The notes: a model not told the origin generated them from the letters alone. Positions 17,508 through 26,587 are shown, counted from the first letter of the stretch. The stretch is 64,000 nucleotides of DNA from Streptomyces sp. AM 4-1-1 (GCF_029167625.1 NZ_CP119145.1:6200001-6264000), one strand, 5' to 3'. Translations and numbers: made by a program.

Positions 17508-17966
17508 ATGGAGCGTCGAGGAGGTGCCGAGTCCGTGCTGGGGGAGAACCCGGGGCGGACGTGGCCGGAGGGTGAGCGTGAACTCGCCACTCTGTGCCTC
17601 AGACTGGGGCACACGGAGCTGTCGTCGATATCCGAGGCACGCCGGGCGTTACGGGAGTTCCTGCGTCACCGGTCGACCTCGGAGGCCGCCGAGACCGCGG
17701 AACTCCTGCTGAGCGAACTGACCACCAACGCACTGATCCACACCCGGCACGGCGCGATCGTCACGGTGACCCTCGCGAAGGGCCGGCTGCGGGTGGAAGT
17801 GCGGGACTTCGTACCCGGCCTGCCGCAGTCGTACGTACCGATCGCCGACGACGGTACGCACGGCAGGGGACTGTTCCTGGTGCGGAGTCTCGCGGACTCC
17901 TGGGGGATCGACGCGCAGGCTCTCGGCAAGGTGGTCTGGTTCGAACTGCGCGACGACGGGGCCTGA
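17508..17966 (+). CDS. RsbW-like ATP-binding (anti-sigma/regulatory) protein
   Basis: This 152-residue GHKL ATPase-domain protein has N-box SELTTNALIHT and G2-box GRGLFLVRSLADSWG. The G1 box is VEVRDFVPGLPQ. In Streptomyces many such stand-alone domains act as anti-sigma kinases or regulators of unknown partners. No sigma factor or antagonist is adjacent. The ATG at 17508 follows GGGGGAG. The frame extends upstream to 17292 without ribosome sites, so the short form is chosen. Confidence 0.8.
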   Translation: MERRGGAESVLGENPGRTWPEGERELATLCLRLGHTELSSISEARRALREFLRHRSTSEAAETAELLLSELTTNALIHTRHGAIVTVTLAKGRLRVEVRDFVPGLPQSYVPIADDGTHGRGLFLVRSLADSWGIDAQALGKVVWFELRDDGA

Positions 17967-18077
17967 CGCCCCGCCGGGCTCGATGTCCGGTGCGGTGACC
18001 ACCCGGTGCCTTCGACGGCGCCGGGGTTCCGTCGCCCGCACCGGCGCGGGCGGGTGCTCCGGGCCCCGACCGAAACG

Positions 18078-18120
18078 TCAGGCGTCGGCCCAGGACCTGA
18101 GGTCCTGGGCCGACGCCTGA
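18078..18120. terminator. Perfect 20-bp-arm bidirectional terminator
   Basis: TCAGGCGTCGGCCCAGGACC (18078-18097) is exactly complementary to 18101-18120 around a TGA loop. It separates two convergent genes, the ATPase gene and the DUF2637 gene. A stem this long would stop transcription from both sides. Confidence 0.85.
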
Positions 18121-18173
18121 CGGCTTGTCCGATCGTCGGGTTCCGGGCGAGGCCGTACCCGTCAGGAACGGAC

Positions 18174-19247
18174 TCAGCCGAACTGCTGCTCCAGGTCCTT
18201 GAGTTTGCGCTCAAGCGAATCGAGCCGGGGCAGCGTCTGGGTGTCGTCCTCCGCCGTGAGGTCGACCGTCGTCAGCTCACCCGCGGACGGGACCGATGCG
18301 CTCCTCGGGTCCGCGCCCTGCACGGCCTGGAGGGAGGGCCGCGCGGGCAGTTGTCCCGGCACCACTATGGCAGGCTCCGCGGTGGAGGGTGCGGAGCCGG
18401 TCGACGGCGCGATGGCCGGTACGTCCACCTGCCGACCGCCCCGGCCCACCCGCCTCCAGGCGCGGTTCTGCCGGTTGAGTGCCTTGATGTGGGCGCGGTC
18501 CAGCTTCTCCTGGTCCCTCCTGCGGAGCCGGTCCTGCTCCTGTGTCCTGCGGTCCTCGCGGACCTCGTCCACCGCCTCGTCCAGGGAGCGGACGCCTTCG
18601 AGGAGCATCAGCGACCAGGCCCGGAAGGTCTCCCGGGGTGCCCGCAGCCACCGTACGATCCGGATCTGCGGCAACGGCCTGGGCACCAGGCCCTGTTCGC
18701 GCAGCGCGGCCCGGCGGGTCTGCTTCAGCGCGCGGTCGAAGAGCACCGCGGCCGACAGGGACATCCCGGCGAAGAAGTGCGGCGCGCCCGCGTGGTCCAT
18801 TCCCCGGGGCGCGTGCACCCAGTTGAACCAGGCGGCCGCTCCCGCGAACGTCCACACCAGCAGCCGCGAGCCGAGGGCCGCGTCACCGTGACTGGCCTCG
18901 CGCACCGCCAGGACGGAACAGAACATCGCCGCCCCGTCGAGTCCGAACGGGACGAGGTACTCCCAGCCCCCGGAGAGGCCGAGGTTCTGCCGGCCGAAGC
19001 CGACGAGCCCGTGGAAGGAGAGTGCGGCGGCGACCGCGGCGCAGCAGAACAGCAGCACGTACGAGGCGCTGGCGTACAGCGCCTCCTTGCGTCTGCGCCG
19101 GTCCTCGCTGCGTTCCCAGCTCTCGTCGGCGCCGCTCTTCCCGGCAACGCCTTTGCCGCGTAGGAGCACCGTCACCGCAGCGACGACTCCTACGAGCAGC
19201 ACGGCGCCCGGAAGCAGCCAGCCGAGCGATATGTCGGTCATTCTCAT
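18174..19247 (-). CDS. DUF2637 domain membrane protein
   Basis: This 357-residue protein has four or five transmembrane segments in its first 170 residues. They include the DUF2637 hallmark FGLDGAAMFCSVLAVREA and TFAGAAAWFNWVHAPRG. A long basic, charged cytoplasmic tail ends in a coiled-coil-like stretch (LDSLERKLKDLEQQFG). The family is common on Streptomyces chromosomes and plasmids near spread and transfer functions, but its role is not established. No transfer genes occur here. The start MRM or the second ATG six bases later are equivalent. Confidence 0.78.
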   Translation of the reverse strand: MRMTDISLGWLLPGAVLLVGVVAAVTVLLRGKGVAGKSGADESWERSEDRRRRKEALYASASYVLLFCCAAVAAALSFHGLVGFGRQNLGLSGGWEYLVPFGLDGAAMFCSVLAVREASHGDAALGSRLLVWTFAGAAAWFNWVHAPRGMDHAGAPHFFAGMSLSAAVLFDRALKQTRRAALREQGLVPRPLPQIRIVRWLRAPRETFRAWSLMLLEGVRSLDEAVDEVREDRRTQEQDRLRRRDQEKLDRAHIKALNRQNRAWRRVGRGGRQVDVPAIAPSTGSAPSTAEPAIVVPGQLPARPSLQAVQGADPRSASVPSAGELTTVDLTAEDDTQTLPRLDSLERKLKDLEQQFG

Positions 19248-19438
19248 GCACGGTTCCTTGCGTCGCGTAGGGGGTTTCGGGCGCCCATAATGGCGGAAAT
19301 CCTCACGCGTCCAGGGTTTTTCGGGTCAAGAGCACGCCATTGGGTCGTCACAGGCGGTGGTTGGCGGGGTCTTCTCGAATTCCCTTACGCGAGAATGGAG
19401 TTACGTGCGGATTTTATCACCTGAAATGGTGGTGTGGA

Positions 19439-20287
19439 TCAAGGGCCGACGGAGAGCCTGCGGACCCGGTCGGCGTCACAGGTGCGCGGGCAGGTCACAC
19501 AGGTGTCCTCGGGGCGCAGGGTGTAGTAGAGGCAGCAGCTGGCCCGGTCCCTGGTCGGCAGCGACTCGCCCCCGGGGCCGGTGAGTTCACGGAAGCCCGC
19601 CGTGCCGACGTACGGCTTGGTGGTGCCCGGCAGCAGCTCCTCCAGCTCGGCCATCGCGCGGCGCTCCTCGCCGAGCAGATGGGCGATGTACCAGAGCCCT
19701 TCGACGATCTCGTCCGTCGCCATGCCCCACAGGGCCCGCTTCCCGCGCCGCATCCGCGGGCCGAAGCCGTCGAGCACCGGGCCGATGTGCTCGGCTACGG
19801 ACGTCCGCACCTCGGCCCTCAGCGCGGCCTCGTCGGCCACCACCCGGGCGCCGGGCAGCGCGGCCGCCGGGTCGTCCGGCAGGCAGGCGAACTCCCGCAC
19901 CCGCACGGCGAGGTGACCGAGCGTGCGCTGGAACGCCACATTCGCGACCGGCACGCGCGGCACCCGGCGGTGCAGGAACCACGGCACGGTCACCAGCAGG
20001 CAGGCCGGCCAGACGTAGCGGTGCAGGCCGAAGCTGGCGATCACGTCGGGGCGGGCCGGCCGCCCGTGGTCGCGGACCACCTGCGCGTCGTCCCAGGCCA
20101 GGAACCTGTCGAGGGCGGCGCCCCCGGAGGCCAGCTCGTCCGCGCGTACCCAGCCGGGACCGGAGGGGAACGCCTCACCGTCCGTGAGCACCTCGGCCCG
20201 CAGTCCGGGGAAGACCTCGGTCAGCCGGGCGTACGCGTCCGTCACGGCGGACTGCGCGGTGCTGGTGGGCAGGGTGGAGAGGGGCAT
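19439..20287 (-). CDS. FhuF-like [2Fe-2S] ferric-siderophore reductase
   Basis: This 282-residue protein ends in the FhuF-type cysteine motif CCLYYTLRPEDTCVTCPRTC (C-C-x10-C-x2-C), which binds a [2Fe-2S] cluster. The preceding part resembles siderophore-iron reductases and IucA/IucC-associated proteins (LHRYVWPACLLVTVPWFLHRRVP). It would release iron from imported ferric siderophores in the cytoplasm. A DmdR/IdeR iron box lies 29 bp upstream of the ATG, so it is probably repressed by iron. The ATG at 20287 is preferred over a GTG at 20299 because GGTGG precedes it. Confidence 0.82.
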   Translation of the reverse strand: MPLSTLPTSTAQSAVTDAYARLTEVFPGLRAEVLTDGEAFPSGPGWVRADELASGGAALDRFLAWDDAQVVRDHGRPARPDVIASFGLHRYVWPACLLVTVPWFLHRRVPRVPVANVAFQRTLGHLAVRVREFACLPDDPAAALPGARVVADEAALRAEVRTSVAEHIGPVLDGFGPRMRRGKRALWGMATDEIVEGLWYIAHLLGEERRAMAELEELLPGTTKPYVGTAGFRELTGPGGESLPTRDRASCCLYYTLRPEDTCVTCPRTCDADRVRRLSVGP

Positions 20288-20315
20288 GCGGGGGACCACC
20301 GAATCGCGATCGCTT

Positions 20316-20334
20316 TCAGGTAAGGCTTACCTTA
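20316..20334. promoter_or_regulatory. Iron box (DmdR/IdeR/DtxR operator)
   Basis: The 19-bp site is TCAGGTAAGGCTTACCTTA. It contains the perfect palindrome AGGTAAG-G-CTTACCT centred on 20325 and closely matches the actinobacterial iron-box consensus. It stands between the FhuF-like gene and the divergent GntR gene, so both may respond to iron. Confidence 0.85.
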
Positions 20335-20434
20335 CTCGATCAGGACGATGTGTGAACCGGTGTCATCTGCGCCTATCGTGCACGAGGGGCGTGGCGCAGG
20401 CGAGTCGGGCCCACGGCAGGCCGAGGAGGTCCGA

Positions 20435-21190
20435 GTGGAGCAGGGCAGAACGGGCGGGGACGTACGGGCCCCGCACCCGCCCGGTGTGTCCGCGAGCACC
20501 CCTTCCACCGTTCGGGTGCCGGAGCAGGCCCGCGGCGACCAGCCTCCCGCCGATCCCCCCGCCCCCCGGGTGGTGCGGCACTCCGTGCGCGGTCAGATCC
20601 TGGGCGCCCTGCGCTCCGCCCTGGTCGACGGCGAGCTGGTCCCCGGCCAGGTCTACTCCGCCCCCGCGCTCGGCGCCCGCTTCGGCGTATCGGCGACGCC
20701 CGTCCGTGAGGCGATGCAGCAGCTGGCCATCGAGGGCGCGGTCGAGGTCGTGCCGAACCGGGGATTCCGGGTCGCCCGGCGCGGTCCCGGCGAGCTGGCC
20801 GAGCTGGCTGAGGTGCGCGCCCTGATCGAGGTCCCCGTCATGCTGCGGCTGGCCCGTACCGTGCCGCCGGCCCGCTGGCGGCGGCTGCGCCCGCTGGCCG
20901 ACGCCACGGTCTCGGCCGCGGCGGTCGGTGACCGCGCGCGGTACGTCGAGTGCGACCGCGCCTTCCACGGCGCCGTCCTGGAACTCTCCGGCAACCGGCA
21001 GCTCGTGACGATCGCCGACGACCTCCACCGGCGCTCGCAGTGGCCCCTGGACGGCGGCCCGGTGACGCGCCGCGCGGACCTCCTCGCCGACGCCTCGGAG
21101 CACAGCGCGCTGCTCGACGCGCTGATCGCCCAGGACCTGCCGGTGGTGCAGTCGCTCGTACGGGAACACTTCACGGGCTCGGACGGCTGA
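20435..21190 (+). CDS. GntR family regulator, FadR/FCD subfamily (paralogue of 12264)
   Basis: This 251-residue regulator has a disordered Pro-rich N-terminus of about 45 residues. A winged helix follows (SAPALGARFGVSATPVREAM) that is nearly the same as that of the protein at 12264, then an FCD domain (CDRAFHGAVLELSGNRQL). The GTG at 20435 follows GAGGAGG. No metabolic gene is beside it, and the divergent neighbour is an iron-regulated reductase. Its ligand and targets are unknown. The likeness of the recognition helices hints at related operators. Confidence 0.82.
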   Translation: MEQGRTGGDVRAPHPPGVSASTPSTVRVPEQARGDQPPADPPAPRVVRHSVRGQILGALRSALVDGELVPGQVYSAPALGARFGVSATPVREAMQQLAIEGAVEVVPNRGFRVARRGPGELAELAEVRALIEVPVMLRLARTVPPARWRRLRPLADATVSAAAVGDRARYVECDRAFHGAVLELSGNRQLVTIADDLHRRSQWPLDGGPVTRRADLLADASEHSALLDALIAQDLPVVQSLVREHFTGSDG

Positions 21191-21252
21191 CATCTCCGTG
21201 ACCTGCGGCGATAGTGTGTGCCCCTGATTGTTCGAATGTTCTGGGGGCGGGA

Positions 21253-21768
21253 ATGGTGCGAAGCGGGGTCCGGTGGCCCGTGGCCGCGGCGCTGACGGTG
21301 GTGCTGGGAGCGGTGGGCTGCTCGGGCGGGGGCGGAGCGGGTCCGGCACCGAGCGTGTCGCCGTCCGGGACCGTGTCCGGCTTTCCGTCGAGTCCCGTCT
21401 CCCCGGTGCCGTCGGCCACCGCCGGGTCCCTGTCGCCGTCCGCCGAAGTCTCCCCGCGGACCTCCGCGGACGTCTCTCCCGCTGTCTCCCCGGCCGTCTC
21501 GCTTCCCGTGCCGCCGCCCCGCAGGAAGGCACCGCCGAAGTCGCCGGGCACACCGCCCCCGCGCGACAGCGGCCCCCAGGACGCGGGGCGTCGGCCCGCC
21601 GAGGGCGGATCGGGCGGCGGGTCCGGCGGCGGGGGCTCCCGGCACATCCCGCAGAACCCCAACCGGGGCCCGCACCCGCCGCCCGCGCCGCCCGCCCCGA
21701 AGCCGGTCCCGGAGTGGAGCGACGCGGGCTGGAAGCCGGGCGACCCGGTGGACGTCGACCTGACCTGA
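21253..21768 (+). CDS. Putative proline/serine-rich lipoprotein
   Basis: This 171-residue protein has a lipoprotein signal: basic start, hydrophobic core PVAAALTVVLGAVG, and Cys as the first mature residue (LGAVGC). The rest is low-complexity Pro/Ser/Gly with no folded domain that I recognise, and it ends PKPVPEWSDAGWKPGDPVDVDL. It may sit on the outer face of the membrane and span the wall. The ATG at 21253 follows GGGGGCGGG. Its function is unknown. Confidence 0.65.
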   Translation: MVRSGVRWPVAAALTVVLGAVGCSGGGGAGPAPSVSPSGTVSGFPSSPVSPVPSATAGSLSPSAEVSPRTSADVSPAVSPAVSLPVPPPRRKAPPKSPGTPPPRDSGPQDAGRRPAEGGSGGGSGGGGSRHIPQNPNRGPHPPPAPPAPKPVPEWSDAGWKPGDPVDVDLT

Positions 21769-21774
21769 GGCACC

Positions 21775-21985
21775 GGCCCGTGTGTCCGGGACGTCGGCCC
21801 GGTGTCCGAGGCTGAGGCACCGAGCCGTGTGTCCGAGGCACCGGTTCCCGTACTGGGATGTCGGCACATGTGTCCGAGGTTCCGGGCCGGTGCCCGAGGC
21901 CGAGGCACCGGTTCTCGTACCTGGGACGTCGGCCCGTGTGTTCGAGGCGCCGACCTGGTGCCCGAGGAACCGGTCCGCGTGCCGG
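21775..21985. repeat. Imperfect tandem repeat, GTGTCCGAGG family
   Basis: The stretch repeats GTGTCCGAGG (variants GTGTCCGGGA, GTGCCCGAGG, GTGTTCGAGG) about seven times. The copies are interleaved with GAGGCACCGGTTC and GGGACGTCGGCCCGTGTG blocks. It lies between the ends of two convergent genes. No frame across it looks coding, and no single clean unit length fits. Confidence 0.7.
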
Positions 21986-22029
21986 TCCCCCTCGTCGCGA
22001 TCGCGCCGGGGCCGCGGGCCGGCCCCGGT

Positions 22030-22827
22030 TCAGCTCGCCTCGGCGGTCTCCGGCGCTGGGGGCTCCAGCTGGGGAGCCAGCCAGGACGGGACCCCGCCGA
22101 GCAGCCGGAACAGCCGTCCGGCCTCCGCGCGAAGCCGGGCCGCCTCCGGCCCGGTCTCGGTGGCGGCGAGCGCGATGAGCGCCGGAGCGGTACCCACCAG
22201 GAACCCCAGTTCCTCCCTGATCCGCAGCGATTCGGCGAAGCCGTGCCTGGCCTCCGCCAGCTCGCCGTCGTTCAGGGCGAGCGAGGCCAGATGGCGCCAG
22301 GTGTCGGAGAGCAGCAGTTCGTCGCCCCGGGCCGTGGCACCCGCGTGGGCCCTGCGGTACGCGGCGCGGGCGGCCTGCGGCGAGTCCGCGATGTTCTGCG
22401 CGATCAGGCCCCGCCGGAAGTCGAGCAGCGGCCGGCCCGCCGCGCCCGGAGGGAGCAGCGCGGCGGCGCGGCTCAGTGCCACCCGGGCCTCGTCGGCCCG
22501 GTCGCGTACCCGCAGAAGCGTCGACGCGTACGCCAGATGGCCGCGCTCACAGGCGGCGCCGCCGCGTTCGGCGTCGTCGTGGGCGAGCGCCTCGGCGGTC
22601 CGCAGCGCGTCCTCGGCGTCGGTCCAGCCGTGCCCGGTGTACAGACATCGTTCGGTCAGCAGGGCGGACCGCTGGAGCGCCGTCGCGGGATCGGTGGCGG
22701 CGTCCCTTTCGAGCAGTGCGGCGGCGTCCGTCCAGCAGGCGCGTGACCGCAGCCGCCATACCGCTGTCTGGAGCGGCGGATCGTCATCGGCTGTCGTTCC
22801 GGAACCAGACATGGCGGTATGCGCCAC
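22030..22827 (-). CDS. Tetratricopeptide-repeat protein of unknown function
   Basis: This 265-residue all-helical protein has repeated pairs such as ACERGHLAYASTLLRVRDRADEARVALSRAAALL and LLLSDTWRHLASLALNDGELAEARHGFAESLRIR. These fit TPR-like scaffolding units. There is no enzymatic or membrane motif. I chose GTG 22827 because GGGGAGGG lies 5 nt upstream. The longer frame to 22923 lacks a ribosome site. It lies downstream of, and on the same strand as, the pucR gene, with a 159-bp gap. Confidence 0.6.
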   Translation of the reverse strand: MAHTAMSGSGTTADDDPPLQTAVWRLRSRACWTDAAALLERDAATDPATALQRSALLTERCLYTGHGWTDAEDALRTAEALAHDDAERGGAACERGHLAYASTLLRVRDRADEARVALSRAAALLPPGAAGRPLLDFRRGLIAQNIADSPQAARAAYRRAHAGATARGDELLLSDTWRHLASLALNDGELAEARHGFAESLRIREELGFLVGTAPALIALAATETGPEAARLRAEAGRLFRLLGGVPSWLAPQLEPPAPETAEAS

Positions 22828-22986
22828 ATTGCCCTCCCCGAGCGCGCCATTGAGCTGTTGAGTCTGCGCGCATCTCAGCACGGAATGGCACGCCGAGCCA
22901 AGGGGGCAGGTGAATGAATTCACAATCGGCCCGGTCCCGGGCGGGGTCCGGTGGGCGCGTCGCGCCCCGGTTCACGGGCGCGGGGG

Positions 22987-24780
22987 TCAGCTCATGCGCA
23001 GGGCGAGGAAGAAGTCGAGCTTGTCCTCCAGGCGCGACAGATCGCGGCCCGTCAGCTGCTCGATCCGCCCGACCCGGTAGCGCAGTGTGTTGACGTGGAG
23101 GTGCAATCGGGTGGCGCACCGGGTCCAGGAGCCGTCGCAGTCGAGGAACGCCTCCAGCGTGGTGATCAGCTCCGCGCGGTGGCGCCGGTCGTAGTCCCGC
23201 AGCGGGTCGAGCAGCCGGGCGGTGAAGGCGCGGCGCACGTCGTCGGGGACGAACGGCAGCAGCAGGACGTGCGACGCCAGCTCGTGGTGTCCGGCGGCGC
23301 GGACCCGTCCCGGGCGGGCCGCCGCGACCCGTCGGGCGTGCCGGGCCTCCTCCAGGGCGCCGCGCAGCCCCTCGGCGGAGTGCACGGCGGCGCTGACACC
23401 GAGTGTCAGCCGGCCGTCGTCGCCGAGCCCCGCGCCGAGCGGGTCACGGACGGCGGTGAGCAGCGCGTCGGCGTGCAGGGCGCGGTCATGGTCCCCATGG
23501 CCGTCCCGGCCCTCGTGGCCACCGTTGGCGGATTCCGCACCGGCCCCGGCCGGCAGCGGGACGAGGGCGATCGCCTCGTCACCCGTCAACGCGACCGCGA
23601 TCCGGTCACCCGAGTCCGGGCCGGTGGCCTCCGGGCCGGTCAGGATCTCCTCCAGCAGCGCCTGGGCGACCGCGCCGTCCCCGGCCGGGCCGGAGCCGCG
23701 CGCGCCCGGTCCGTCCGCTCCGGCGGGGCCCGTACCGCCACCGTCCGCGCCCGGCACCCCCGTACCCCCGTCGGCGGTCCACTCGACCCGGGCCACCACC
23801 ACCTGCCAGTGCGGTACGGTCCCGACGCCCGGCAGCAGGACGGGCGTGGCCACCCGCAGCCGGGCCGCGATCTCGGCGGGCGGGGCTCCCGCCTGGACGA
23901 GTTCGACGACTTCCTGGGCGAGTCTGCGGCGGACCGCGCGGGCCGCGTCGCGGCGGTCCCGTTCGACCGCGATCAGCTGGGTGACGCCCTGGAGCAGATC
24001 GAGCCGGGCGGCGGGCCAGTCGCCCGCGTCGGCCTCGACGGCCAGGAGCCAGTCGGACAGCGCCGCGTTCCGGACCTCGCGGGGCTCCTGGGGAGCCGGT
24101 ACGACGGCTGGGGGAGTGTTCCCGATCGGGAACAGCGAGTACGTCGTACCGTCGACGTCGACCCGGTGCGGGCCCCGGCGGCCGGTCCGGGCCGCGGCCA
24201 GGTGTTCGCCCGCTAGCCGGGCGGCCAGCGGCGCGGGCAGCGGTTCCCCGGCCCCCGCGATCCGCCGGCCGGTCGGCGAGAGCACCCAGGCCCGCAGGTC
24301 CAGATCGGAGCCGAGGAGGTCCAGCACCACATCGGGACCACCACCCGCGGGGCCGGACGTCATGAGCCTGCGGTGCCGGTCCACGACCGCCGCCAGGTCG
24401 TCGGCCCGCTCGCCCGACACCTGGCGCACCACATGCTCGGTGATCGTTGCGAACGCGACGGTCTCATGGACGGCGAAGAGCGGCAGCCGGTGTGCCCGGC
24501 ACGCCTCCACCAGATCGTCGGGCACCGCGCCCAGCTCCGCCTCGCCCGCCGCGAGGCCGGCGACCCCGGCGCCCGCCAGAATGCGTACGAAGGGCTCCGA
24601 GTCCGTCGCGTCCCGCCGCCAGGCCAGCCCGGTGAGGACCAGTTCACCGCCGGAGAGATAGCGGCTCGGATCACGCAGATCGGTGGTCATGACACCGCGG
24701 ACGTTCCTGTCCAGCTCCTCATCGCCGCCGAGCAGTCGCAGGCCCAGCGCGTCGGTGTCCAGCAGTGCGCGCAGCCGCAT
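22987..24780 (-). CDS. PucR family transcriptional regulator
   Basis: This 597-residue regulator has the N-terminal purine-catabolism PucR domain (RLLGGDEELDRNVRGVMTTDLRDPSRYLSGGELVLTG), a GGDEF-like middle region, and a C-terminal PucR helix-turn-helix (WTRCATRLHLHVNTLRYRVGRIEQLTG). Family members sense purine-pathway intermediates such as allantoin. It is divergent from the xanthine dehydrogenase operon across 311 bp, which strongly suggests it controls that operon. A Gly/Pro/Asp-rich insertion lies near residues 340-365. Confidence 0.88.
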   Translation of the reverse strand: MRLRALLDTDALGLRLLGGDEELDRNVRGVMTTDLRDPSRYLSGGELVLTGLAWRRDATDSEPFVRILAGAGVAGLAAGEAELGAVPDDLVEACRAHRLPLFAVHETVAFATITEHVVRQVSGERADDLAAVVDRHRRLMTSGPAGGGPDVVLDLLGSDLDLRAWVLSPTGRRIAGAGEPLPAPLAARLAGEHLAAARTGRRGPHRVDVDGTTYSLFPIGNTPPAVVPAPQEPREVRNAALSDWLLAVEADAGDWPAARLDLLQGVTQLIAVERDRRDAARAVRRRLAQEVVELVQAGAPPAEIAARLRVATPVLLPGVGTVPHWQVVVARVEWTADGGTGVPGADGGGTGPAGADGPGARGSGPAGDGAVAQALLEEILTGPEATGPDSGDRIAVALTGDEAIALVPLPAGAGAESANGGHEGRDGHGDHDRALHADALLTAVRDPLGAGLGDDGRLTLGVSAAVHSAEGLRGALEEARHARRVAAARPGRVRAAGHHELASHVLLLPFVPDDVRRAFTARLLDPLRDYDRRHRAELITTLEAFLDCDGSWTRCATRLHLHVNTLRYRVGRIEQLTGRDLSRLEDKLDFFLALRMS

Positions 24781-25091
24781 GTCGTCGCCGCCGATCTGTG
24801 TGGTTGGTACGGAAGATTTGGGTGATGCGGAAGAGGGTGGGTCGGTGCGTGGGAGGGAGGTACGGGAGCGGCCTGTGCGGTGGGGTGAGGCCGCCGGTCC
24901 CCGTCATTCGTTCGAATCTACAAGACGAGGAAGGCGACCAGCCAACTCTTCATGGTTTCGGTGACTGCACCGGTCGGAGCACTGCTTGTGTACTGAAGGG
25001 CACACCGCGTCAACAGATGGTTGGACAACCGGTCGCGGACGGACCGTCCCCGGCCCCGGCGAACGACCCGTTCGAGGAGAAGAGAGCCGCC
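24781..25091. promoter_or_regulatory. Divergent control region between pucR and the xanthine dehydrogenase operon
   Basis: These 311 bp hold no gene. They contain an AT-richer block (24905-24990) with the palindromic core TTCGAA (24911-24916). This is the probable site for both promoters. I could not match it to a defined PucR box. Confidence 0.45.
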
Positions 25092-25994
25092 ATGGACTTC
25101 CTTCGTCCCGCCCGCTGGGAGGACGCGCTCGCCGCCAAGGCCGCGCACCCGGCGGCCGTGCCCATCGCGGGCGGCACCGATGTGATGGTCGAGATCAACT
25201 TCGACCACCGGCGGCCCGAGTACCTGCTGGACCTCAACCGCGTCGCCGACCTCCAGGAGTGGGAGGTGGGCGAGGAGAACGTACGGCTCGGCGCCTGCGT
25301 CCCGTACAGCCGCGTCATGGCGCACCTGCGGGCCGAGCTGCCCGGACTGGCGCTGGCCGCCCACACCGTCGCGTCGCCGCAGATCCGCAACCGGGGCGGT
25401 GTCGGCGGCAACCTCGGCACCGCGTCGCCGGCGGGCGACGCCCATCCGGCCCTGCTCGCCGCGGGCGCCGAGGTCGAGGCCGAGTCCGTGCGCGGTACGC
25501 GGATGATCCCGATCGACGCCTTCTACACCGGCGTCAAGCGCAATGCCCTCGCCCCCGACGAACTGATCCGGGCCGTCCACATCAAGAAGGCAGCGGGACC
25601 GCAGCAGTACTCCAAGGTCGGCACCCGCAACGCCATGGTCATCGCCGTCTGCGCCTTCGGTGTCGCCCTCCACCCCGACACCCGTACGGTCCGCACCGGC
25701 ATCGGCTCGGCCGCCCCCACCCCCGTCCGGGCGGGGACGGCCGAGGAATTCCTCACCGCCGCGCTGGACGAGGGCGGCCTCTGGGAGAGCCGAGCGGCGC
25801 TCACACCGTCCGTAGCCGAGCGGTTCGCCCAGCTCGCCGCGGGCGCGTGCAACCCCATCGACGACGTACGCGGCACGGCGGCCTACCGCAGACACGCCGT
25901 CCGGATCATGGCCCGCCGGACCCTCGGCTGGGCCTGGGAGTCGTACCGCGGCGACGACCGCGGCACCGAAGGAGCGGCCTGGTCATGCGCGTGA
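25092..25994 (+). CDS. Xanthine dehydrogenase FAD-binding subunit
   Basis: This 300-residue medium subunit of a molybdenum hydroxylase has the FAD motifs VPIAGGTDVMVEIN and the TVASPQIRNRGGVGGNLGTASPAGD loop, followed by a CO-dehydrogenase-flavoprotein C-terminal domain. It takes electrons from the iron-sulfur subunit and passes them to NAD. The ATG at 25092 follows GAGGAGAAGAG. It is first in the operon, and its end overlaps the next gene by 10 bp. Confidence 0.88.
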   Translation: MDFLRPARWEDALAAKAAHPAAVPIAGGTDVMVEINFDHRRPEYLLDLNRVADLQEWEVGEENVRLGACVPYSRVMAHLRAELPGLALAAHTVASPQIRNRGGVGGNLGTASPAGDAHPALLAAGAEVEAESVRGTRMIPIDAFYTGVKRNALAPDELIRAVHIKKAAGPQQYSKVGTRNAMVIAVCAFGVALHPDTRTVRTGIGSAAPTPVRAGTAEEFLTAALDEGGLWESRAALTPSVAERFAQLAAGACNPIDDVRGTAAYRRHAVRIMARRTLGWAWESYRGDDRGTEGAAWSCA

Positions 25995-26587
25995 CGTTCA
26001 CCGTCAACGGACGGCGGCACGAGGCCGACGACGTCTGGGAGGGCGAGTCCCTGCTCCACGTCCTGCGAGAACGGATGGGACTGCCCGGCTCCAAGAACGC
26101 CTGCGAGCAGGGCGAATGCGGGTCCTGCACGGTCCGCCTCGACGGCGTGCCGGTCTGCTCCTGCCTGGTGGCGGCGGGACAGGCGGAGGGGCGCGAGATC
26201 GTCACCGTGGAAGGGCTCGCGGACCTGGCCGCCCACCGGGCCGCCCGGCGCGCGGCCCGGCACCACGGCACCGGCCACGCCGCCGGGGGTACGGGACCCG
26301 ACGAGACCGCCCGGCGCCAGGCCCGGCCGGACGGTGGACAGAGCGGCCTCGCGGGTGGTGAACTCGCCCCGATCCAGCAGGCGTTCATCGACGCGGGGGC
26401 CGTGCAGTGCGGGTTCTGTACCCCTGGCCTGCTGGTCGCCGCCGACGAACTCCTCGAACGCGAACCGGAGCCGTCCGACGCGGACATCCGCGAGGCACTG
26501 TCCGGCAACCTCTGCCGCTGCACCGGCTACGAGAAGATCCTCGACGCGGTCCGTCTCGCGGCGGCCCGCGCGGAAGAGGAGATCTGA
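25985..26587 (+). CDS. Xanthine dehydrogenase [2Fe-2S] subunit
   Basis: This 200-residue small subunit has the plant-type cluster (NACEQGECGSCTVRLDGVPVCSC) and the C-terminal four-helix cluster domain (VQCGFCTPGLL and NLCRCTGYEKI). All eight cluster cysteines are present. An Ala/Arg/Gly-rich loop of about 45 residues is inserted between the domains, longer than in most homologues. It bridges the molybdenum and flavin subunits. Confidence 0.9.
   Translation: MRVTFTVNGRRHEADDVWEGESLLHVLRERMGLPGSKNACEQGECGSCTVRLDGVPVCSCLVAAGQAEGREIVTVEGLADLAAHRAARRAARHHGTGHAAGGTGPDETARRQARPDGGQSGLAGGELAPIQQAFIDAGAVQCGFCTPGLLVAADELLEREPEPSDADIREALSGNLCRCTGYEKILDAVRLAAARAEEEI

Noticed and set aside
18078..18120. 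The long perfect palindrome as a recombination or phage attachment site.
   Set aside because: It lies exactly between convergent gene ends, and no integrase or duplicated copy is near. A terminator explains it fully.
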